From Mycolicibacterium litorale (GTDB lineage Bacteria > Actinomycetota > Actinomycetes > Mycobacteriales > Mycobacteriaceae), in the NCBI RefSeq assembly GCF_010731695.1, contig NZ_AP022586.1, positions 2,728,001 to 2,792,000 of the forward strand: a stretch of DNA of 64,000 bases, read 5' to 3'. The notes under the pieces were generated by a model. That model saw only the letters and a list, made by a program, of their open reading frames with translations. It was not told where the DNA came from and ran no database searches. The translations under genes and the position numbers were made by a program. The first letter of the stretch is position 1, and every line of letters begins with the position of its first letter. This document shows positions 57,789 to 64,000 of the stretch, one piece after another.

Positions 57789-58781
57789 TCACCCATGCAG
57801 CGCGTCGACGATCTGGGCCAACGAGTCCACGTCGATCGGCTGGGGCTGGTACAGGCAGATCCGGTCGGCGACCCCGTCGACCCGGTCACGGATGTGGGCG
57901 GCGATCTCCGCCGGAGTGCCACAGGCGGCGATCGTGTGCAGCACCTCGTCGGGGATGAGTTTGGCCATCTCCTGCCAGCGGCCATGTTTCGACATCGCGT
58001 GCAGCTCGGGCTGCAGGTCTCCCCACCCGTGCAGATCGAGCACCGGACGATAGGCCGGGGTGGAACCGTAGAACGCGAGCAGCTGGCGGGTGGAGCTGTG
58101 GTCGGGGTTCTCCTCGGAGGTGACGGACACGATGATCTCCGGGACGACGGTGAAGTCGGCGGCGTTGCGGCCCGCGGCGGCGAGCCCGTCGGCGACCGCG
58201 GACATCGTCGACTCGTGCAGGAACCGCTTGGTACCGAACGGCATCACCAGCAGCCCGTCGGCGTGTTCGGCGGTCGCCCGGGTCAATCGTGGCCCGAGGG
58301 CACCGACGTAGATCGGTGGCGGTCCGTAGGTGTTGCCGCGCGGGGTGAAGTTCGGGGTCATCAACGTGTGCCGGTAGAACTCGCCGCGGAAGTCCAGCCG
58401 CTCCCCGGTCGACCAGGTCGCGAAGATCGCCCGCAGGGCACCGATCAGCTCCGTCATCCGCGCCACCGGACGGTCGAAGTCCGCGCCGAACCGCTTCTCG
58501 ATCTGCGTGCGGATCTGGGTGCCGAGGCCGAGGACGAACCGCCCCTCGGACAGGATCTGGTGGTCTATCGCCTGATGGGCGAGGTGAATCGGGTTGCGCG
58601 GGAACGCGATCGCGACGTTGGTCATCAGATCCAGCCCGCCGACCGTGGCAGCCAGCGTCAAGGGGGTGAACACGTCGTGCGGCCCCTCGAAGGTGAACAC
58701 GCCGTCGGCGCCCGCCTCGCGCAGCGCGTGCACCCTCTTGATCGCGTCCGTCGGGCCGAACAGCGCTGTCATCACCTGCAC
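57789..58781 (-). CDS. LLM-class F420-dependent oxidoreductase
   Basis: 330 residues with a luciferase-like TIM barrel. N-terminal VHALREAGADGVFTFEGPHDVF, GRFVLGLGTQIRTQIEKRFG, and GPPPIYVGALGPRLTRATAEHADG fit the F420 subfamily. It likely transfers hydride from reduced F420 to an unknown substrate. The start at GTG 58781 is supported by a TAGGCT -10 eight bases upstream. Divergent from the aofH-like gene with a 19-bp gap. Confidence 0.88.
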   Translation of the reverse strand: MQVMTALFGPTDAIKRVHALREAGADGVFTFEGPHDVFTPLTLAATVGGLDLMTNVAIAFPRNPIHLAHQAIDHQILSEGRFVLGLGTQIRTQIEKRFGADFDRPVARMTELIGALRAIFATWSTGERLDFRGEFYRHTLMTPNFTPRGNTYGPPPIYVGALGPRLTRATAEHADGLLVMPFGTKRFLHESTMSAVADGLAAAGRNAADFTVVPEIIVSVTSEENPDHSSTRQLLAFYGSTPAYRPVLDLHGWGDLQPELHAMSKHGRWQEMAKLIPDEVLHTIAACGTPAEIAAHIRDRVDGVADRICLYQPQPIDVDSLAQIVDALHG

Positions 58782-58789
58782 AACGTGAG

Positions 58790-58795
58790 AGCCTA
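58790..58795 (-). promoter_or_regulatory. Candidate -10 of a leaderless LLM oxidoreductase transcript
   Basis: TAGGCT on the minus strand, eight bases before GTG 58781. Confidence 0.5.
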
Positions 58796-58800
58796 GTCAC

Positions 58801-60152
58801 ATGAGCGCACCGGTCGACGTGGACGTCGTCGTGGTGGGGGCCGGATTCTCCGGGCTCACCGCGGCCCGCGAACTCACCCGCCGCGGTTATGACGTCGTGG
58901 TGTTCGAGGGGCGCGACCGGGTCGGTGGTCGCGCGTACACCACCACGGTCGCCGGCACCCCGGTCGATCTCGGCGCGACGTTCGTGGGACCGACTCAGGA
59001 GGCGGTCAACGCGCTGGCGGCCGAGTTGGGCTGTGCCACCGTGCCCACCTACAGCCGCGGGAAGAACCTGATCCGCTGGCGCGGGCGGGTGCGCTCCTAC
59101 CGCAGCACCATTCCGCGGCTGTCGATCCTCGAGCTGCTCGACGTCTCCCGCATTCAGTGGCGGTTCGAGAGGCTGGGCAAACAGGTGCCGGTCGCCGCGC
59201 CGTGGACCGGGCCCACCGCGCACCGGCTCGACGACCTCAGCCTCGAATCGTGGTTGCGGACGGTGCGCGCGAGCGCGTCGACGCGTGACCTGATGGCGAT
59301 CATGTCGCGGGTGACGTGGGGTTGCGAACCGGACGCGGTGTCGATGCTGCACGCCGTGCGCTACGTCAAGGCGGCCGGCGGTATCGGGTGCATGCTCGAT
59401 GTGGAGGGCGGCGCGCAGCAGGACCGGTTCCACGGCGGCACCCAGCAGATCGCCTTGCGGATGGCCGAGGAACTGGGCGAACGCGTGACGACCGCCGCGC
59501 CGGTGCGGCGCGTACGGCGGCTCCCCGACGGGATCGTGCAGGTCGACACCGACCACGGCACGACGTCGGCACGCGCGGTGGTGATCGCGGTGGCGCCCGC
59601 CCATCGCGACGCGATCGCCTTCGAGCCACCGCTGCCCGCCGGCTACCACGAACTGGCCGCCCATTGGCCGCAGGGCCGGCTGAGCAAGGCGTACGCCGCC
59701 TACGCCAAACCCTTCTGGCGCGAGGGCGGCTGTTCGGGTGAGGCGTTGTCCGACGAGGGCCCGGTGTTCATCACCTTCGACGTCAGCCCGTCCGACGACG
59801 GCCCCGGCATTTTGCTGGGCTTCACCGATGCCGCGGTGTTCGACCGGCTGCCCCCGAGGAGCGCCGCCGGTGCGTCATCGACGGATTCACCACCCTCTTC
59901 GGTGACGCCGCCTCGGAACCGATCGACTACGTCGACCACCTCTGGGGCACAGAGGATTTCGCGCCGGGCGGCCCGACGGCGGCGGTCCCGCCGGGCGCCT
60001 GGACGGCCTACGGCCAGTGGCTACGCACACCGTTCGACGGAATCTATTGGGCGGGAACGGAAACCGCCGACCAGTGGACGGGGTTCCTCGACGGCGCGGT
60101 GCGGTCGGGGCGGCGCGCCGCCGCCGAGGTGCACGTCCGGTTGTCGCGCTGA
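58801..60152 (+). pseudogene. Flavin amine oxidase (aofH-like) with a frameshift
   Basis: The first 350 residues match the flavin monoamine-oxidase-like AofH of M. tuberculosis (Rv3170): [68 protein letters not shown]. After FDRLPP the frame fails: CCCCC (59851-59855) appears one C short. Restoring one base reads on through [27 protein letters not shown] and [27 protein letters not shown] to TGA 60150-60152, the expected FAD-binding C-terminus. Uncorrected, the frame runs on to 60837 with nonsense residues. Either a real inactivating deletion, a phase-variable tract or a sequencing error. Confidence 0.85.
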
Positions 60153-60161
60153 GCCGTCGCC

Positions 60162-61115
60162 CTACGACGTGGCCCGGCGCGTCACGGCCACCGAATCCAC
60201 GAGATTGCGCAGCGCGCCGTTGACCTCCTCGGGCCGCTCCAGGATGGCGCAGTGCCCGCCGGACAGTTCGAGGAACGCCGCGAGGTTGGGCACCGTCTCG
60301 GCGATGCGCCGCGCCGAGGTGATCGGCAGTAGTCGGTCCTTGTCGCTGCCGATGACCAGCGTCGGCACGGTGAGGTTCTCCAGACCGATGTGGCGCGGTC
60401 CCATCGACTCGACCAGCACCCTGGCCCACCCGCCGCGGCCCGCGGCCGGAGTGCCGGTGAACAGTTCGAAGACGAACGCGGCAACCGCGGGATCGGCGGC
60501 GCGGCCGACGGCCAACTGGGAGACGAACCGGCGGCTGGGCCGGTGCGCCGCGGCGATCAGGGGCGCCGCGCCGAACGTCTTGATGACGGTGCTCGCCGCG
60601 CGCACCCGCGTCGCCGACAGCCGGTGCGGCACGGGCAGGAACTGGATGTCGCGCAGCAGATCCCCGGTGGTGGTGTTGATCAGTGCCACGCCGGCAGCCC
60701 GCTGTGACACCCGCTCGGGGAAGCGCTCGGCCCAGGAGGTGATCGCGATGCCGCCCATCGAGTGGCCGGCGATCACCGCGCGCTCGTGCGGGGCGACGGT
60801 CGCGGCGAGTACGGCATCGAGATCCGCCGCGAGGTAGTCGAGGCTGTAGTTGCCGCGCCGCGGCGGTACGCCGCTGCGGCCGTGGCCCCGGTGGTCGTAG
60901 GCGATGACGCGGTGGTCGCGGGCGAGATCGGCGATCTGATAGGCCCAAACCCGGATTGCGCAGGTGATGCCGTGGGCGAGCACGACGGGCGGGGCGTCCT
61001 CAGGCCCGAAGACCTCGGTGTGCAGGCGCACGCCGTCGATCGAGCGCACAGGTGTCACGCGGCCCTGCGGCATCGCCTTCGCCGCCGCGAATCGGCTGGT
61101 CCTCGCCCTGCTCAC
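60162..61115 (-). CDS. Alpha/beta hydrolase (Rv3171c/hpx-like)
   Basis: 317 residues. Nucleophile elbow [12 protein letters not shown], oxyanion [10 protein letters not shown], and catalytic His in [15 protein letters not shown]; acid in [11 protein letters not shown]. Counterpart of M. tuberculosis Rv3171c, annotated as a non-heme haloperoxidase, but these motifs only show a general alpha/beta hydrolase. GTG start with GGGAG six bases upstream. Convergent with the aofH-like gene, as in M. tuberculosis. Confidence 0.85.
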   Translation of the reverse strand: MSRARTSRFAAAKAMPQGRVTPVRSIDGVRLHTEVFGPEDAPPVVLAHGITCAIRVWAYQIADLARDHRVIAYDHRGHGRSGVPPRRGNYSLDYLAADLDAVLAATVAPHERAVIAGHSMGGIAITSWAERFPERVSQRAAGVALINTTTGDLLRDIQFLPVPHRLSATRVRAASTVIKTFGAAPLIAAAHRPSRRFVSQLAVGRAADPAVAAFVFELFTGTPAAGRGGWARVLVESMGPRHIGLENLTVPTLVIGSDKDRLLPITSARRIAETVPNLAAFLELSGGHCAILERPEEVNGALRNLVDSVAVTRRATS

Positions 61116-61158
61116 GGGGTGCTCCCATCGCTACCGGCTGCGTTGCCGGACATTAAGC

Positions 61159-62253
61159 TTAGCTGCCGGTGACCAGCACCGGCTTGATAACACGACCGGT
61201 CTTGGCGGCTGACCAGGCGACGTCGAAGTCTTCGAACGCATACGTCGTGACGAGCCGGTCGAGTGGGAGTTCGCCGGCACCGGCGAGGGCGACCAGTCGT
61301 GGGATGAAGGCGTGGGGTTCACTGTCGCCTTCGACGACACCCCGCACGGTGAGCCCTCTGCCCATGATCAGTCCCACCGGCAGCGGCGCGACGGGCGCAC
61401 CGAGTCCCACGATGGCCAGGGTGCCGCGGGCGCGCAGGACACTCAGCGCCGTCGTCAACACCTCGGGTATCGCCGTGGTGTCGACGGCGGCGTGCGCCCC
61501 ACCGCCGGTCGCGTCCAGCACCTCCGCGGCGACGGCGCCGGCGGCGGCATCAACGGTGGCGGTCGCCCCCAGCTCGGCGGCGAGTTCGCGGCGCTGCGCC
61601 ACCGGGTCGACGGCCACGATGGCGCGACACCCCGCGATGCGCGCACCCATGACCGCCGACAGCCCGACCGCCCCGGCTCCGAACACCACCACGGCGTGCT
61701 CGGGGCGCGCGGCCAGTGCGTTGAGCACCGTTCCGACCCCGGTCTGCACGCTGCATCCGAGCGGTGCGGCCAGTACCGGGTCGAGGTCGTCGATGGCGAC
61801 GGTGTTGCGCTGTCGCGCAACGGCGTAGGTGGCGAGACTGGACTGCCCGAAGAAGCCGCCGCCGATCGGGGTGCCGGCGAGACGCAGGGCGCTCGACTCC
61901 CCCGCCCCGTCGCCACGCATGTTGCGATCGGTGGAGTGCGCGCAGTAGGCGGGTCGGTGGGCGGCGCAGTACTCGCACCGGCCACAGCTGGCGAAGGTGA
62001 GCACCACCGGTTGGCCGGTGCGCAGATCGGCCTGCGGTCCGGTCGCCACGACGGTGCCGGCCCCTTCGTGACCGAACACCATGGGCAGGCGTTTGGCCGG
62101 CCAGCGGGCGGCGATGCTGATGTCGGTGTGGCAGATCCCCACCGCGTCGATGCGCACCAGCACCTCGTCGCCGATGGGCGGCCGGACGGCGATGTCGGTC
62201 AGGCTGGGGTCTGCGCCGGCTTCCAACAGCACCGCGGCACGGGCGTCGATCAC
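61159..62253 (-). CDS. Zinc-dependent medium-chain alcohol dehydrogenase
   Basis: 364 residues. Catalytic zinc ligands in GICHTDI (Cys) and FGHEGAG (His, Glu); structural zinc CGRCEYCAAHRPAYC. Rossmann VVVFGAGAVGLSAVMGARIAGC. The pattern resembles aryl-/benzyl-type NAD alcohol dehydrogenases. GTG start; a TAACAT -10 lies six bases upstream, so it is likely leaderless. Divergent from fadB4 with only 43 bp between start codons. Confidence 0.9.
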   Translation of the reverse strand: MIDARAAVLLEAGADPSLTDIAVRPPIGDEVLVRIDAVGICHTDISIAARWPAKRLPMVFGHEGAGTVVATGPQADLRTGQPVVLTFASCGRCEYCAAHRPAYCAHSTDRNMRGDGAGESSALRLAGTPIGGGFFGQSSLATYAVARQRNTVAIDDLDPVLAAPLGCSVQTGVGTVLNALAARPEHAVVVFGAGAVGLSAVMGARIAGCRAIVAVDPVAQRRELAAELGATATVDAAAGAVAAEVLDATGGGAHAAVDTTAIPEVLTTALSVLRARGTLAIVGLGAPVAPLPVGLIMGRGLTVRGVVEGDSEPHAFIPRLVALAGAGELPLDRLVTTYAFEDFDVAWSAAKTGRVIKPVLVTGS

Positions 62254-62259
62254 CCCGGG

Positions 62260-62265
62260 ATGTTA
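62260..62265 (-). promoter_or_regulatory. Candidate -10 of a leaderless alcohol dehydrogenase transcript
   Basis: TAACAT on the minus strand, six bases before GTG 62253. Confidence 0.5.
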
Positions 62266-62296
62266 AATGGTTGCCGACGACGGAAGGAAGGCGACC

Positions 62297-63283
62297 ATGC
62301 GCGCGGTTCAGATTGCCCGGCTGGACGGTCCCGACTCGGTGCAGGTCGTCGAAGTCCCAGAACCACGCGGCGACGAACCCGACGCCGCCGACCAGGTGCT
62401 GATCGAGGTGCACGCGGCGGGTGTGGCGTTCCCCGACGCGTTGCTCACCCGCGGGCTCTACCAGTACAAGCCGGAGCTTCCGTTCACGCCGGGCGCCGAG
62501 ATCGCCGGCGTGGTGCGCAGCGCCCCCACCGGTTCGGGCATCTCGACCGGCGACCGGGTCGCCGGATTGACGATGCTGTCCGGCGGGATGGCCGAAGTCG
62601 TTGCGCTGCCGCCCGATCGGGTGTTCCCCCTGCCCGATGCGGTGTCGTTCGAGGCCGGTGCGGGTCTGCTGTTCAACGATCTGACCGTGCACTGCGCACT
62701 GCGCACCCGCGGGCACCTGGCGCCGGGTCAGACCGTGTTGGTGCACGGCGCGGCGGGGGGCATCGGCACCTCGACGCTGCGGTTGGCTCCGGCGTTCGGA
62801 GCCGGGCGCACGATCGCGGTGGTCAGCACCGAGGAGAAGATCGCGGTGGCCCGGGCGGCCGGAGCCGACGAGGTGGTGCTGGCGGACGGATTCAAGGACG
62901 CGGTCAAGGAGTTGACGGGTGGCCGCGGTGTCGACATCGTCGTCGACCCCGTCGGCGGCGACCGGTTCACCGACTCACTGCGCTCTTTGGCACCGGGCGG
63001 ACGGCTGCTGGTGATCGGCTTCACCGGTGGCGACATCCCCACGGTGAAGGTGAACCGGCTGCTGCTCAACAACGTCGACGTCGTCGGAGTGGGCTGGGGC
63101 GCTTGGACATTCGCCCATCCCGGCTACGTGCGCGAACAGTGGGCCGAACTCGAACCGCTACTGGCCTCCGGTGCGGTGTCGGCGCCGCAACCCGACATCT
63201 ATCCGCTGGAGCGGGCGGCCGAAGCCATCGCGGCCCTCGAGAACCGCACGGCGAAAGGCAAAGTCGTCATCGCGATGCGGTGA
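62297..63283 (+). CDS. fadB4: NADPH:quinone oxidoreductase FadB4
   Basis: 328 residues of the zinc-free MDR family. Matches remembered M. tuberculosis FadB4 (Rv3141): EVHAAGVAFPDALLTRG, GGIGTSTLRLAPAFGAGRTIAVVS, and PTVKVNRLLLNNVDVVGVGWG. In M. tuberculosis the gene follows fadE23; here it lies 46 kb away, so the locus has been rearranged. AAGGAAGG precedes the ATG. Quinone or enoyl-thioester reduction is the likely reaction. Confidence 0.9.
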   Translation: MRAVQIARLDGPDSVQVVEVPEPRGDEPDAADQVLIEVHAAGVAFPDALLTRGLYQYKPELPFTPGAEIAGVVRSAPTGSGISTGDRVAGLTMLSGGMAEVVALPPDRVFPLPDAVSFEAGAGLLFNDLTVHCALRTRGHLAPGQTVLVHGAAGGIGTSTLRLAPAFGAGRTIAVVSTEEKIAVARAAGADEVVLADGFKDAVKELTGGRGVDIVVDPVGGDRFTDSLRSLAPGGRLLVIGFTGGDIPTVKVNRLLLNNVDVVGVGWGAWTFAHPGYVREQWAELEPLLASGAVSAPQPDIYPLERAAEAIAALENRTAKGKVVIAMR

Positions 63284-63287
63284 CCGC

Positions 63288-63749
63288 TCAGGGTGCGGCG
63301 ATGTAGTCCATCGGCGGACCGTCCGGCCCGACGGCCGACTGGTCGGCGACTGCGGTGGCCACGTGCTGGCCGGCCTGCACGGTCGCGAAGACCGCCACCC
63401 GGTCGTCGACCGCGAATGATGCGGCGGGGCTCGCGGGCTGCTGGCGGTCGGCCGTCACGGCGGTGGTGTCCGGAGTGATCCGGTAGGTCTGGATGAGGCC
63501 GTCGTCGCTGCGCGTGGTCACCGAATCGGCGGTCACCGCGACCACCGTGCCGTGCTGGGTGGTGGGTGCGGTGCTCGACGCCTGCGGGGCAGCCGGAGCA
63601 GCCGGTTCCGGTGAGGAGAAGTGCACGATCGCGCCGGCCAGGACACCCGCCGAGGCCACGGCGAACGACAGCGAACCACCCACGACCACGGGCCATTGCG
63701 TCGTCCGACGTCGGGTCATCGGTTCCGGTGACCGGTGTTTTCCACTCAT
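63288..63749 (-). CDS. Membrane-anchored secreted protein, function unknown
   Basis: 153 residues. A basic start (MSGKHRSPEPMTRRRTTQWP) precedes a hydrophobic segment (VVVGGSLSFAVASAGVLAGAIV). A Pro/Ala linker and a beta-rich domain follow, HGTVVAVTADSVTTRSDDGLIQTYRITPDTTAVT, resembling DUF5666-type domains. The start at ATG 63749 was preferred because GGAG lies nine bases upstream; an in-frame codon at 63764 is an alternative. Confidence 0.75.
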   Translation of the reverse strand: MSGKHRSPEPMTRRRTTQWPVVVGGSLSFAVASAGVLAGAIVHFSSPEPAAPAAPQASSTAPTTQHGTVVAVTADSVTTRSDDGLIQTYRITPDTTAVTADRQQPASPAASFAVDDRVAVFATVQAGQHVATAVADQSAVGPDGPPMDYIAAP

Positions 63750-63784
63750 ACCTCTGCGCTCCACGAAGTTGTGCGTTCGACGGG

Positions 63785-64000
63785 TTTTTACCCATGCACT
63801 CCTTCGTGCAAACCGCGTTTACCCTGCAAAACCTTCCCGCACCCCCGCTGAGCTGCGCAGATGCGCGCGTCAATTCGCGTTCATCTCTCGCGGAATCGGC
63901 ACTCAGCGCATCCGTTCCGGAAACAGAACACTCGAAGAATCCGCACCCCTGGCACCATCGCTTGGGCACCGTGTCCCTGCCGCCGGAAGATCGGGAGCGC
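63785..64000. other. Non-coding right end of the window
   Basis: The last ~216 bases show no convincing gene on either strand. GGGTTTTTACCC (63790-63801) is a small inverted repeat with a T-tract that could belong to the promoter of the minus-strand gene. A gene may begin past the right edge. Confidence 0.4.

Noticed and set aside
60153..60837. Run-on C-terminus of the aofH-like frame (678 codons in total)
   Set aside because: Residues after the C-run are Ser/Arg/Thr-rich nonsense, and the true C-terminus is visible in the neighbouring frame ending at 60152.

Overview
The window is high-GC chromosomal DNA from a mycobacterium, most likely a rapid-growing Mycolicibacterium-type species. The evidence is an antigen 85 mycolyltransferase, fprA, fadE24-fadE23, fadB4, many F420/flavin enzymes, a complete nuoA-N operon and a tmRNA whose tag ends in YALAA. 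Gene order follows M. tuberculosis Rv3100c-Rv3171c in blocks (smpB-ftsX-ftsE-prfB-fprA; hisN-fadE24-fadE23; the Rv3143 receiver followed by nuoA-N; Rv3167c-Rv3171c), with accessory operons between the blocks. No prophage, insertion sequence, CRISPR array or tRNA gene was seen.

Layout. 1-1.3 kb: end of an unidentified gene and a bicupin quercetinase-like dioxygenase. 1.3-9.8 kb, mostly minus strand: ssrA (tmRNA), a membrane GGDEF-EAL protein, an EamA transporter, smpB, ftsX, ftsE, a Pro/Thr-rich membrane protein, an MscS-type channel and prfB. 10-15.9 kb: fprA, a PPOX-type protein, a small membrane protein, hisN, and the acyl-CoA dehydrogenases fadE24 and fadE23 behind a palindromic operator and a 7-codon leader ORF. 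15.9-19.6 kb: a minus-strand set with a Tat-exported DyP peroxidase, a PCuAC copper chaperone lipoprotein, a PepSY membrane protein and a polytopic protein. 19.7-24.1 kb: an AcuI-like reductase, an antigen 85 gene, a TetR and two flavin/F420-type genes. 24.2-31.9 kb: an eight-gene catabolic operon (homogentisate-dioxygenase-like, hydrolase, CoA-transferase, HMG-CoA-lyase-like, TetR, then an acyl-CoA dehydrogenase, an APH-fold kinase and a DUF6285-like protein). 31.9-33.5 kb: a methyltransferase and an NTF2-like gene flanking a 20-bp palindrome, and an atypical receiver protein. 33.65-49.24 kb: nuoA-N. 49.2-64 kb: enoyl-CoA hydratase, ABC ATPase, PIG-L deacetylase, TetR/APH pair, MFS/TetR pair, Baeyer-Villiger monooxygenase, LLM oxidoreductase, a frameshifted aofH-like amine oxidase, an alpha/beta hydrolase, an alcohol dehydrogenase, fadB4 and a small exported protein.

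Function. ssrA and smpB form the trans-translation system; FtsEX is the divisome/cell-wall hydrolase control pair; nuoA-N encodes the proton-pumping NADH:menaquinone oxidoreductase. The 24-32 kb operon looks like a regulated carbon-catabolic pathway. Its last three genes resemble, by family and order, the bacterial 4-hydroxyacyl-CoA module (kinase, small partner, acyl-CoA dehydrogenase) known from levulinate catabolism.

Most unusual signals. (1) A short intercistronic cassette, core GATGAGCGCTCGCGCGAAGA, occurs five times, four of them inside nuo. In nuo each copy encodes a 10-residue peptide beginning MSARAK with overlapping start and stop codons, and three copies form a 32-bp tandem array between nuoK and nuoL. 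(2) A hairpin-repeat family sits at three gene junctions, one flanked by 10-bp direct repeats between nuoF and nuoG. (3) A MerR/SoxR-like palindrome with 19-bp promoter spacing precedes an apparently leaderless methyltransferase gene. (4) A one-base deletion in a C-run splits the aofH-like gene. Gene names rest on recognised family similarity and remembered mycobacterial synteny; no database search was possible.
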